A DNA stretch of 45,308 bases from Nitrososphaerales archaeon (GTDB lineage: Archaea; Thermoproteota; Nitrososphaeria; Nitrososphaerales; Gagatemarchaeaceae): positions 1 to 45,308 of the forward strand of contig JACWAI010000029.1 in NCBI GenBank assembly GCA_014874415.1. Direction: 5' to 3'. This document shows positions 31,507 through 39,446 of this stretch, piece by piece; position 1 is the stretch's first letter; each line of letters begins with the position of its first letter. The position numbers were made by a program, and so were the translations under genes. The notes under the pieces are model-generated. The model was given only the letters and a program-made list of their open reading frames with translations. It ran no database searches and had not been told where the DNA came from.

Positions 31507-32652
31507 CTACCGGCGCAGGATTGCAGTAGCTAGGCTGGCAAGTTCAGCAACGCCTTTCTTGGTCTCTGCCCTTAGATTCTCATATTCGGTCTTCAGTTGT
31601 TCCCATTTGCAACCTGAAATTGCCTTCAGTGCAAGTGCCGACTTCGCTATCTTCTCAATGTGGCGCAATGGCAGGATTATCAGCAGGTCCTTGAGAACCT
31701 CACGTCTTGAAATCCATAGTTGCCACTGATCATGTTTCCTAATCGAACCGTTCCTTGAAGTCGGCGTACCCCCTTTTCGGCCAAGAGAGAGCCGCGAAGA
31801 ATATTCTTTGGTTAACATTGCGATGTTTTGCAAAAGGGGCAAGTCTGTATTTGAAACTAGGAGATAAGGCCTCGCGATTCGGTAGCGCCCGAGAGCCAAG
31901 TAGAACACAATCCCAACAGTCCCTTCGGCATCTATGAAACCAGCAAGAAACCAGATAATGGCGGCCTTGTCTGAGGCTATCCAGTGAGGTACTTTTCCGC
32001 CCTTTGCTAACAGGAATGAGAACGTTAGGTCCAGTGTCACTCTCGCAACCCATTGATACTCGGCATACTTCTGGTTGTATGATGGGCTGAATGAAACATG
32101 TCCGTACTTTTCAAATGTCGTGAGAAACAAGAGCAGCATAGCAGGATGCGTAGAGGTAGTCGTCACGAGGATGCCTTCGCCACGCCGCACCGCGCACAAA
32201 TCGCCGAATCTCAATCCCAAGAGGTACGCTTTCTCGAACAAATCTCCGCTGAATGGAAGTCTCCGATACTTGCGCAACGGGTGGCGCTCGATAGAATGTT
32301 TCTTCAGCCAGTACTCAACGTTCGTTCTTGGTACCCCCAGCAACTCCCCCGTCTTCTCCATGCTTAGACCTTGATCGACATACAGGCGCCTCAAAGGTTC
32401 GATTGCAAGTGGCCGCTCTTTCTTAGTCAGCCCTTTTCTCTGAATGAGACCCTCGATTGTCGTACTGGGAAGTCCGACTTCGGAGGCAATGCGAGGATAA
32501 GAGATACCTTGGGAATGTAGCACCAAGATTCTTCGCTCTTGAATGTCCGAGAAGGTCCTCCTTCGTCTTGGGCGGCTTCTGTGCCCTACATTCTGGGGTG
32601 ATTTCAATTCGATGGTTACATTAGCGCCATGTTCAGCACAATTAATGCTCAA
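31507..32652 (-). CDS. Free-standing LAGLIDADG homing endonuclease with N-terminal helix-turn-helix domains
   Basis: A 381-residue protein on the strand opposite to its neighbours. Residues about 34-75 and 82-120 each look like a helix-turn-helix (ISYPRIASEVGLPSTTIEGLI and LSMEKTGELLGVPRTNVEYWL). Two LAGLIDADG-type motifs follow, LLGLRFGDL near 144-152 and FLAGFIDAEG near 235-244, so one chain can form the two-motif monomeric nuclease. The gene is visibly lower in GC than its surroundings (the stretch 31561-31620 counts about 43 percent), a sign of transfer. It lies between icmA and icmB with no intron or intein, so it is a stand-alone intruder. The start is a TTG. Confidence 0.85.
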   Translation of the reverse strand: MSINCAEHGANVTIELKSPQNVGHRSRPRRRRTFSDIQERRILVLHSQGISYPRIASEVGLPSTTIEGLIQRKGLTKKERPLAIEPLRRLYVDQGLSMEKTGELLGVPRTNVEYWLKKHSIERHPLRKYRRLPFSGDLFEKAYLLGLRFGDLCAVRRGEGILVTTTSTHPAMLLLFLTTFEKYGHVSFSPSYNQKYAEYQWVARVTLDLTFSFLLAKGGKVPHWIASDKAAIIWFLAGFIDAEGTVGIVFYLALGRYRIARPYLLVSNTDLPLLQNIAMLTKEYSSRLSLGRKGGTPTSRNGSIRKHDQWQLWISRREVLKDLLIILPLRHIEKIAKSALALKAISGCKWEQLKTEYENLRAETKKGVAELASLATAILRR

Positions 32653-32786
32653 TGTCTGGATTGATCGGTAACTTAGGGAGAGTTGCTTGAAAGTGCTTAA
32701 TCAGGAGGAGCGTTCAAAGAGCCGATACTGCTGTAATAGAACTACGCCGGCCAGCAAAGGTTTTGAAGGCCCCGCATCGCGCTGAG

Positions 32787-33224
32787 ATGGAAATGGCGAA
32801 AAAGACCGCCGCCATCCAGAAGAAGATCAGGATACTGGTGGCCAAGCCAGGGCTCGACGGCCACGACAGAGGTGTGCTGGTGCTGGCGAGGGCGTTCAGG
32901 GACGCAGGGATGGAAGTGATCTATAGCGGGCTTCTGCCTTCCCCTGAGCAGGTGGCCCAGATGGCCATCGATGAGGACGTGGACGTAGTCGCCCTTTCGC
33001 TCCTCAACGGGGCCCACATGACGGCCTTCCCGAAGGTGAAGAAGCTGCTCGACAAGATGGGGGGGAAGGACATCGTGGTCGTGGGAGGAGGGATAATCCC
33101 TGAAGAGGACAAGCCGAAGCTCTTGAAGCTAGGGATTACGGGGCTCTACGGCCCCGGGAGCTCGTTCGAGGAGATAGTCGAACACGTGAGAGGAAGGGTC
33201 AGGAAAGAAAGGCGGAGGGAGTAG
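32787..33224 (+). CDS. icmB: Acyl-CoA mutase small (B12-binding) subunit
   Basis: A 145-residue cobalamin-binding domain. The DxHxxG motif is complete in KPGLDGHDRG, where His ligates cobalt, followed by the SLLNGAH segment and GGGIIPEED. It donates adenosylcobalamin to a large subunit. Position beside icmA and five bases before the acyl-CoA dehydrogenase gene suggests it serves the isobutyryl-type mutase, but no other small subunit is seen in the window, so it might also serve mcmA. The ATG at 32787 is preferred; ATG 32793 and an upstream TTG at 32763 are alternatives. A GGTTTTGAAG box lies just upstream. Confidence 0.9.
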   Translation: MEMAKKTAAIQKKIRILVAKPGLDGHDRGVLVLARAFRDAGMEVIYSGLLPSPEQVAQMAIDEDVDVVALSLLNGAHMTAFPKVKKLLDKMGGKDIVVVGGGIIPEEDKPKLLKLGITGLYGPGSSFEEIVEHVRGRVRKERRRE

Positions 33225-33229
33225 GGGAA

Positions 33230-34450
33230 TTGCTCGAGCAGGATGAGTTCATGAACCTGTCGAAGATGAACTTCGACGTATCAGAAGAGCAGGCGCTGGT
33301 GCTGGAGCAGGTCGACAGGGCCTGTAAGGAATTCAGGCCGATCGAGGACAAATTCTATCTTGAGCACAAAATAAACGATCAGATTAGACCTTTCTTTTCG
33401 AAAGCTCACCTCCTGGGAATCCCGACCTCCAGGAAGTACGGGGACGGCCAGGGGGCAGACATGATGACATACGCCATGGCCGTGGAGAGGATTGGGAGAG
33501 AGGGGACGGGCCTGAGGACCTTCTTCTCCGTGCACATGGCCCTGGGGCAGATGACAATCCAGCACTGGGGGACGGAGGAACAAAAAGCAAGGCTCCTGCC
33601 TCCAGCCACCAGAGGGGACAAAGTGCTGGCTTTCGGCCTCACCGAGCCCAGCGCCGGCAGCGACCCCGCCTCTTTGACGACCTACTTCGAGGAGAAGGGG
33701 GGGAAGTACTATCTTACAGGGCAGAAGATGTGGATCTCCCTCGGATCGACGGCGGATCAGATCCTCGTCTTCGCATACCCGAAGGGAAGGAGGGAGGGAA
33801 TGTGCGGGTTCGTAATGGACACCACTACTCCGGGGTACAAAGCAGAGGTCATACCCCACAAGTTGGGGCTTCCAACCGCCGATACCTCGACTGTCTATCT
33901 GGACAAGGCCGAGGTTTCGAAGGAGGATGTGCTAGGCCCGCCGGGCAAAGGCATGTCTGTCGCCCTGTCGGGGCTCATGAATGGCAGGCTGAGCGTCGCC
34001 GCGGGGTGCGTGGGTGTTATCCAGGACTGCCTTGACGAGGCAGTGAGATATGCCGGGGTGAGGTTCCAGCACGGGAAGCTCATAGGGAAGCACCAGCTCA
34101 TCCAAAGGCACATCGGGCTGATTTCTCTGAACCTGGACGCAGCCAAGCTCCTCCTCCTCAAGGCGGCCTTCATCAAGCAGAAGTACGAGGAGGACCCGAA
34201 GAACGTAGACCTGAGAGACGCGACTGACCAGGCGATAACAAAGGCGAAGTACTTCGCCGCCAACGCGTCATTCGACGCGGCCAACAGAGCCGTCCAGGTG
34301 TTCGGTGCCAACGGCTACTCTCTCGAAAACAGGCCGGCGAGGCACCTCGCGGACAGCAGGGTGACGATGATCTACGAAGGCGCGAACGAGATACTGGAGC
34401 AGAAGATCGCGCTCGGCTCCCTCGGCAAGGGCTTCGAGGCGTATTCTTGA
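33230..34450 (+). CDS. Acyl-CoA dehydrogenase
   Basis: A 406-residue FAD acyl-CoA dehydrogenase. Seen are the flavin and substrate motif AFGLTEPSAGSD, the W-I-S strand in QKMWISLGS, an RxxFQxGKxIGKxQ-like stretch and the C-terminal IYEGANEI with the catalytic Glu. The substrate is not readable, but coupling to icmB suggests a short branched- or straight-chain acyl-CoA such as isobutyryl- or butyryl-CoA. It starts at a TTG five bases after icmB. Electrons would go to an electron-transfer flavoprotein not in this window. Confidence 0.92.
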   Translation: MLEQDEFMNLSKMNFDVSEEQALVLEQVDRACKEFRPIEDKFYLEHKINDQIRPFFSKAHLLGIPTSRKYGDGQGADMMTYAMAVERIGREGTGLRTFFSVHMALGQMTIQHWGTEEQKARLLPPATRGDKVLAFGLTEPSAGSDPASLTTYFEEKGGKYYLTGQKMWISLGSTADQILVFAYPKGRREGMCGFVMDTTTPGYKAEVIPHKLGLPTADTSTVYLDKAEVSKEDVLGPPGKGMSVALSGLMNGRLSVAAGCVGVIQDCLDEAVRYAGVRFQHGKLIGKHQLIQRHIGLISLNLDAAKLLLLKAAFIKQKYEEDPKNVDLRDATDQAITKAKYFAANASFDAANRAVQVFGANGYSLENRPARHLADSRVTMIYEGANEILEQKIALGSLGKGFEAYS

Positions 34451-34472
34451 GCAGAGTGGCAGGTGGGACATC

Positions 34473-35975
34473 TTGAAGACGGCGGTTGCTGCGTTGTTCG
34501 TGGCAGTAGTGGTCATCATCTCGTCGTTCGGAGCCTACGAGCTCTACAGCCAGCCCCGCGGGAACCCCTCGGTCGCCTTGGCTTCTTGCAAGACCGTTCA
34601 GAGCGGGGCCCCGGTGAAGACGCAGACTACAAAAGTCACCCTGGGGGCTGTCACCGAATACAAGATCCCGGGAACGGACCGCTGGCCCAATGCGGTAACC
34701 AACTCCTCCGACGGATCGGTGTGGTTCGCCGAGCAAGAGATCCCGGGTCTGGGGCACCTCTACCCTAGCAATGGCACGTTGGTGGAGTACGCCTGGCCGA
34801 ACTACCCCACCCCCACTCCTCCTGACTGCATCCCTCAGGCCAGCTCATGGGGCATCGCCATCTGGCAAGGTCGAATCTGGGCTGCAGACGAGTTTGGGAA
34901 CATGATACAGGGGTTGAAACCGAGCGACGGGTCCGTCGTGTCGCTCAATGTAACAGGGAAGGGGACAAACCCATTTTGGCTCGCCGTAAGCCCCGATGGA
35001 TATCTCTGGTACAGTTCGAACAACTTCCCGCCTGTCCTGGGCCGGATAGCTCCTAACCTTACAGTTCAGACAATCAGTCTTACGGGATTGGGCACTTATG
35101 AGCCCCTGCAACTCGAATTCGTCAACTCATCTCTGGCCTACCTCTCGACCATCAACTACGCCGAAAACTCCACCACTCATTCCTGCGTCTGCGACGGACA
35201 TATCTACTCCTTCGACCCGACGGGCGTCAGCTCGACCATCTCTCCGACACTGGTAGGAGGGAGGTTCAGGCTGATCGAGCCTACTAGCGTCTCCTACTCC
35301 AATGGCGCCATATGGGTGGCGCAGCATGACGCTTCGTCCATACAGAGCTACAACCTAGTGACGAAGACTTGGACAATCTACCCCACTTCGACGACGCCCT
35401 GGCTTGATGTAACCCTCCCCCTTGTTATCGAATCTGCGGACGGTAACGTGTGGTTCAACGAACACTACGCGAACAAGATTGCCCTCCTAAATCCAAGCTC
35501 TGAGACAATTACGGAGTACAGCGAATCGAGCCCGCCAGCGTCCAATTATACAATGATCCAGAATGATGAATCGATAGCTCTTTCGAGCGGGGGGCTCTGG
35601 TTCACGTCCATATCGGGCAACTACGTGGGTTTCGTAAGCAAGAGCTATGACGCCGGTTTCAGCGTGTCCATAAACGGGACAAACAGAGTAAGCGCTGCAC
35701 CAGGGGGGAATGTGTCGCTGACGATGAAAGTTGGGGGGGCTTGGTCTTCCCCTATGGAGGTCGGAGTCTCTGACTCTGAGAACCACACCTCTTTTCCGGG
35801 CCTGATCAGGATCACTCCAGCAGTGCCATCCGTCCCTGCAGGTATCGGGCCCTACACCCTGGGCGTGAGGATAGGGGTGGGTTCGTCGGCGAGGCCAGGG
35901 GAATATACTGCAATGGTGACGGTGACCGATGGGCTTGTCCAGAAGTCAGCCTACATCTTCATCACGGTGACGTAA
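34473..35975 (+). CDS. Secreted Vgb-like beta-propeller protein with C-terminal Ig-like domain
   Basis: A 500-residue protein. Residues 4-24 form an uncleaved or cleaved signal-anchor helix. Repeats with SSDGSVWFAE, SPDGYLWYS, SNGAIWVAQ and SADGNVWFNE follow, as in virginiamycin-B-lyase-like propellers, with a beta-rich Ig-like tail from about residue 400. Many N-x-S/T sites are present, as in surface proteins. Catalysis is not implied; the lyase name is only a fold label. It begins 22 bases after the acyl-CoA dehydrogenase gene and its 3' end overlaps the convergent flavoprotein gene by 30 bases. Confidence 0.75.
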   Translation: MKTAVAALFVAVVVIISSFGAYELYSQPRGNPSVALASCKTVQSGAPVKTQTTKVTLGAVTEYKIPGTDRWPNAVTNSSDGSVWFAEQEIPGLGHLYPSNGTLVEYAWPNYPTPTPPDCIPQASSWGIAIWQGRIWAADEFGNMIQGLKPSDGSVVSLNVTGKGTNPFWLAVSPDGYLWYSSNNFPPVLGRIAPNLTVQTISLTGLGTYEPLQLEFVNSSLAYLSTINYAENSTTHSCVCDGHIYSFDPTGVSSTISPTLVGGRFRLIEPTSVSYSNGAIWVAQHDASSIQSYNLVTKTWTIYPTSTTPWLDVTLPLVIESADGNVWFNEHYANKIALLNPSSETITEYSESSPPASNYTMIQNDESIALSSGGLWFTSISGNYVGFVSKSYDAGFSVSINGTNRVSAAPGGNVSLTMKVGGAWSSPMEVGVSDSENHTSFPGLIRITPAVPSVPAGIGPYTLGVRIGVGSSARPGEYTAMVTVTDGLVQKSAYIFITVT

Positions 35976-37403
35976 CTGGTTGTGTTCGTGGGCATGAGTA
36001 GCCATGCGATGGTAGTCGTCCACGCTGTAGACGCTAGTCAAAGCTCTCTGTACGACCTCGTTGAGGGCAGGATGGGTGTACATCGAACGCCTCATGTCAC
36101 CGGGACCCTGGTCCCCGGTGTACATTGCGTTCACGAGCTCCTGAATCAGCACCGACGCGTATGGCCCTGCTATGTGGGCGCCGACGATCTTCTCTGTCTC
36201 CCTCTCCATTATGACCTTGACAAAGTAATCCTTGGCTGACATGGCTTCCCCCTTGGCCGTGTTTTCATACTTGTAGAAACCGATGATGACCCCTTCTCTG
36301 CCGAACTTCTCCACGGCCTCCGCCTCCTTCATGCCGACGCCTGCAGCTTCTGGGTACGTGAATACGGCGTGGGGGACCGCGTGGTAGTCGACCTTCACCC
36401 TCCGCTTGAGGACCGCGTTGTAGTAGACTATCTCCGACTCGTAGTTCGCCACGTGCTTGAACAGGAACCTCCCGTCGGCGTCCCCCATCGCCCACACTCC
36501 TGGCTGGGACGTCTCTAGGTACTCGTCGACCATTATCCATCCGCGGCCGTCGGTCTTTATGCCAGCTTTCTCTGGGTGCAGGATACCGCTTGTGGGTCCC
36601 CGGCCAGTAGCCACGAGTATCTGTTCGGCCTCAATTTCCTTCGCGCTCCCCGTCTTTCTGTCCTCGGCGCGGATCAGTCTCTTGCTCCCTGACCTCCTTG
36701 CCTCCTTTACCTCTATGTTGGTCATGATCGTCATGTGCTTGCCGAGGTCCTTCAGGAGCACCTCAGACACCTCTGGCTCCTCTTCCGGCAGGAACTGGGG
36801 GTTGCGCCCCACTATGGTTACCTTCGAGCCCATGGCAGCCAGGAAATGCCCCAGCTCCGCGGCAATGTACCCCCCTCCTATCACGACGACGCTCCCGGGG
36901 AGCTTCTCCAGCTTGAGCACGTCGTCGCTGGCGAGATACCCCACTTCTGCAAGCCCTTTGACGGGCGGAACAATTGTCTGGGAGCCTGTGCACAGGAAGA
37001 TGAGCTTGGACTTGATGGTGTCCGCGCCCACCTTCAGTGTGTAAGGGGCGACGAACTCAGCCGTCTCGTGAAAATAGTCTATGTTCTCAGACGACGACAG
37101 CCCCCGTCGGATGGATTCGATGTCGGCTCCTATGAGCGCCCTCATCCTGCCCATCACCTGCGCGAAGTCGATCGACCTTATCTCGGTGGCGATGCCGAAC
37201 TCGCGCGCCTTCTCGGTCAACCTGACGAGCTCGGCAGGATAGAGGAGGATTTTCGACGGGATGCACCCGCGCGTCAGGCAGATGCCCCCCGGCTCGTCCT
37301 TGTCGATCACGGCGATTTTCATTCCTGGGTTCTCGCTTATCATCGGATCGACCAAGTTCATGGCCGATCCCGTCCCGATTACTATCAGGTCGTAGTCCTT
37401 CGT
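35946..37403 (-). CDS. lpd: Dihydrolipoamide dehydrogenase-type flavoprotein disulfide reductase, probable ACG start
   Basis: A class I flavoprotein disulfide reductase. The redox pair is in CLTRGCIPSK, the NAD loop in VVIGGGYIAAELG, the second FAD motif in VWAMGDADG, and the catalytic His-Glu pair in HPALNE. The first FAD loop GTGSA lies upstream of every ATG, GTG or TTG in this frame; the first ATG (37361) would cut it off. Reading back, ACG at 37403 gives the sensible N-terminus xKDYDLIVIGTGSA and 485 residues. That ACG is 27.5 bases from the centre of a TTTAAA box. Lpd normally serves 2-oxoacid dehydrogenases or glycine cleavage; a mercuric-reductase-like or thiol-related role is possible. 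No 2-oxoacid dehydrogenase lies nearby. Confidence 0.87.
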   Translation of the reverse strand, partial: TKDYDLIVIGTGSAMNLVDPMISENPGMKIAVIDKDEPGGICLTRGCIPSKILLYPAELVRLTEKAREFGIATEIRSIDFAQVMGRMRALIGADIESIRRGLSSSENIDYFHETAEFVAPYTLKVGADTIKSKLIFLCTGSQTIVPPVKGLAEVGYLASDDVLKLEKLPGSVVVIGGGYIAAELGHFLAAMGSKVTIVGRNPQFLPEEEPEVSEVLLKDLGKHMTIMTNIEVKEARRSGSKRLIRAEDRKTGSAKEIEAEQILVATGRGPTSGILHPEKAGIKTDGRGWIMVDEYLETSQPGVWAMGDADGRFLFKHVANYESEIVYYNAVLKRRVKVDYHAVPHAVFTYPEAAGVGMKEAEAVEKFGREGVIIGFYKYENTAKGEAMSAKDYFVKVIMERETEKIVGAHIAGPYASVLIQELVNAMYTGDQGPGDMRRSMYTHPALNEVVQRALTSVYSVDDYHRMATHAHEHNQLRHRDEDVG

Positions 37404-37427
37404 GGGCCACGCTTTACGCCCGCCCGC

Positions 37428-37433
37428 TTTAAA
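37428..37433 (-). promoter_or_regulatory. TATA box of the lpd gene
   Basis: TTTAAA lies just after the end of the upstream membrane-protein gene, centred at 37430.5. The leaderless start predicted from other genes here falls on the ACG at 37403. Confidence 0.6.
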
Positions 37434-37443
37434 CTCGGTCAGG

Positions 37444-38151
37444 TCACCTGAACACCACGAAGGCGAGCAGCAAGGCGGCGGTGGCCAGGACGGTGGCGAC
37501 CACCCCCTTCAAGATCGCCTCGAACCTGGCGGCTAATTGAGAGGTAGCCACATCGTTTTCTCTCATAAGGGCCTTGTAGGGCCTTGAAGCATTGATCTCG
37601 ATGTAGGCGGTGAAGAAACCGAACAGTCCACCAGCCAAGGAGACGAGGTCCACTGTGCCTGTCTGAACCCCATATCCCACCAATATGGGAAGGAATCCCC
37701 ACGAGGCAGAGAACCAAAAGTCCGTGTGAAAAGAACCGTCGAACCATTCCAGGTTGTAAGACAGGAGAAAGAAAAGCTCCAGCGCCCCCAGCGGAAGCAG
37801 GACGGTGGCCGCCGTAAGTGCGTAGAACAGTCCGAAGGCGAGCCCGGGCACGAGGCTGGCGAAGGCGAGGGCAAGCAGCTGGCTGCGCGTGAGGAACTTT
37901 CCCCAGGGCTTGTTCGAACCCATGGCGTCAAGCGAATGGGCGGCGACCCCGACCGAGAGCAGGTAGACGACCGCCATCCCCGCCATCCTGTCGTAGTGGA
38001 CTGTCGGGGCGAGGAGGGAGCCGATGAGGACGTAGCTCGCGTTCATCAAAGTGTACGGCAGAAACGTCATGCCCACGAACCGACGAAAGCGGGGGGGGCC
38101 CCACCTGGGGACGAACCATTCGCGCGATCTTGTATCCTCTTCTCCACCCAA
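37444..38151 (-). CDS. Polytopic membrane protein, possibly UbiA-like
   Basis: A 235-residue protein with six or seven hydrophobic helices. A segment after the second helix, HSLDAMGSNKPWGKFLTRSQ, sits where UbiA prenyltransferases carry the aspartate-rich substrate loop, and the overall spacing is similar. The DxxxD motifs themselves are not intact, so prenyltransferase activity is doubtful. No firm family is recognised. The start is a TTG at 38151, divergent from the methyltransferase gene. lpd lies downstream with its own promoter. Confidence 0.55.
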   Translation of the reverse strand: MGGEEDTRSREWFVPRWGPPRFRRFVGMTFLPYTLMNASYVLIGSLLAPTVHYDRMAGMAVVYLLSVGVAAHSLDAMGSNKPWGKFLTRSQLLALAFASLVPGLAFGLFYALTAATVLLPLGALELFFLLSYNLEWFDGSFHTDFWFSASWGFLPILVGYGVQTGTVDLVSLAGGLFGFFTAYIEINASRPYKALMRENDVATSQLAARFEAILKGVVATVLATAALLLAFVVFR

Positions 38152-38233
38152 CTGCGCCTTGCACTACCCCCTGCATTATTGAAGTGTTTGAAGGAGGGAA
38201 GAACCATAAGGAGCTCGGACCTGCTCCGACGCC

Positions 38234-38947
38234 GTGCCTGCGGAAGTACCCCGAAGCATGAATCGCACTGCCCTGCATATCTTCCGGGGCCTTGCAGGTT
38301 CATACGACAAGGTCGTAGACTACGCCACCCTCTATCAGGACAGGCGTTGGAAGGAATGGGTGATCAGAAGCGCACGTGTCAAAGAAGGGGGGCTTGTGCT
38401 TGACCTGGGGTGCGGTACCCTGCTGCTGGAGGGGCGCTACGGAGGTCTGGGCTGGAAGTTCGTCGGGCTGGATCTAACAGATGAGATGGTGAGGATCGGC
38501 AGAACGAAAGGACTTCCCAATGTCTCGGGGCTCCTTAACGGAGACGCGGAGAACCTGCCGTTCCCCGACCAGACGTTCGACGCGGTCGTCAGCTGCTATG
38601 TGCCGAAATATGTTGATGTAGAAAGGCTCGCGGAAGAACTAGCCAGGGTCAGCAAACCGGGAGCTGCCGTGGTGATGTACGACTTCGCAAGGCCACGGGG
38701 GCCTCTTGCACCCTTCATCGGACTGTACATCAGGGGAGGGCTCCGGGCCACGGGATACCTGATGAAGCTGGGACGAATGAGAGCGGCTTTCACTTTCGAG
38801 AATCTCCCCGGGATAATTGACAGGACTGATTGGGACAGGGAGATCGCCGGGGCCATGGAGAGAAGAGGGTTCGATACCGTCGAATCAAGGCCCATGACCG
38901 GAGGGGCCGTCTTCTGTTATTCCGGAAGGATGGGGGCGAGGGCTTAG
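38234..38947 (+). CDS. Class I SAM-dependent methyltransferase (UbiE/COQ5-like)
   Basis: A 237-residue methyltransferase. The SAM loop VLDLGCGTLLLEG is near residue 56, with GLDLTDEMV, NGDAENLPFPDQTFDAVVS and VVMYDFARP in the order seen in UbiE/MenG-type enzymes. The N-terminal FRGLAGSYDKVVDYATL region also recalls that group. A quinone or another small molecule may be the substrate. The GTG at 38234 lies 28 bases from a CCATAAGG patch; the ATG at 38258 is an alternative start. Confidence 0.8.
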   Translation: MPAEVPRSMNRTALHIFRGLAGSYDKVVDYATLYQDRRWKEWVIRSARVKEGGLVLDLGCGTLLLEGRYGGLGWKFVGLDLTDEMVRIGRTKGLPNVSGLLNGDAENLPFPDQTFDAVVSCYVPKYVDVERLAEELARVSKPGAAVVMYDFARPRGPLAPFIGLYIRGGLRATGYLMKLGRMRAAFTFENLPGIIDRTDWDREIAGAMERRGFDTVESRPMTGGAVFCYSGRMGARA

Positions 38948-38950
38948 ATA
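38943..38950 (+). promoter_or_regulatory. TATA-like box of the ChrB-like/MFS operon
   Basis: CTTAGATA overlaps the end of the methyltransferase gene and is centred 26.5 bases before the ATG at 38973, the usual leaderless spacing here. Confidence 0.5.
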
Positions 38951-38972
38951 GTGGGCCCGACTCCTATCGGCC

Positions 38973-39446
38973 ATGAAATGGGTGACACGCGAAAGGGCGA
39001 AGGTGGACAGGATTGCCTGCCCCTGGCTGATCAAGAGATTCGTCGACCGCGACGCGGAATTCATCTTCGTACACGCAGAGAAGGTCAAGGAGGTGGCCAA
39101 GCAAGAGGGCGCCGTACCTTTCGACACTCCGGGGACGGAGCTAACCCACTACAAGGAAGGAGACAAGGAATTCGTAAGCTTCGACGCGGTAATCAAGAAG
39201 TACGCCCTCAAAGACCCTGCCCTCCTAAGGCTGGCACACATAGTCAGGGGGGCGGACGCCCGCATTCCAGACGCGCCTCCCGAATCGGTGGGGCTCGAAG
39301 CAGCGGCAGGCGGGTACAGGGTATTGGCCAAGGACGACTTTGAGAACATGAAGCTCCAGTTCCCGCTATACGATGCCCTCTACGAATACTGCAAGGGCGC
39401 CCTGGACGGGACGATGCGCCTGGAGCACTCCAGACCCCCAGGATGA
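38973..39446 (+). CDS. ChrB-like chromate-resistance domain protein
   Basis: A 157-residue protein matching the C-terminal ChrB domain. Visible are the KWVTRERAKVDRIACPWLIKRF opening, FVHAEKV, the PFDTPGTELTH segment, FVSFDAVIKKY and LRLAHIVRGAD. It has no N-terminal regulatory extension. In bacteria the domain accompanies chromate exporters, but its chemistry is unclear, and the substrate here need not be chromate. The transporter gene begins in the last four bases (ATGA), so the two are translationally coupled. Confidence 0.85.
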   Translation: MKWVTRERAKVDRIACPWLIKRFVDRDAEFIFVHAEKVKEVAKQEGAVPFDTPGTELTHYKEGDKEFVSFDAVIKKYALKDPALLRLAHIVRGADARIPDAPPESVGLEAAAGGYRVLAKDDFENMKLQFPLYDALYEYCKGALDGTMRLEHSRPPG

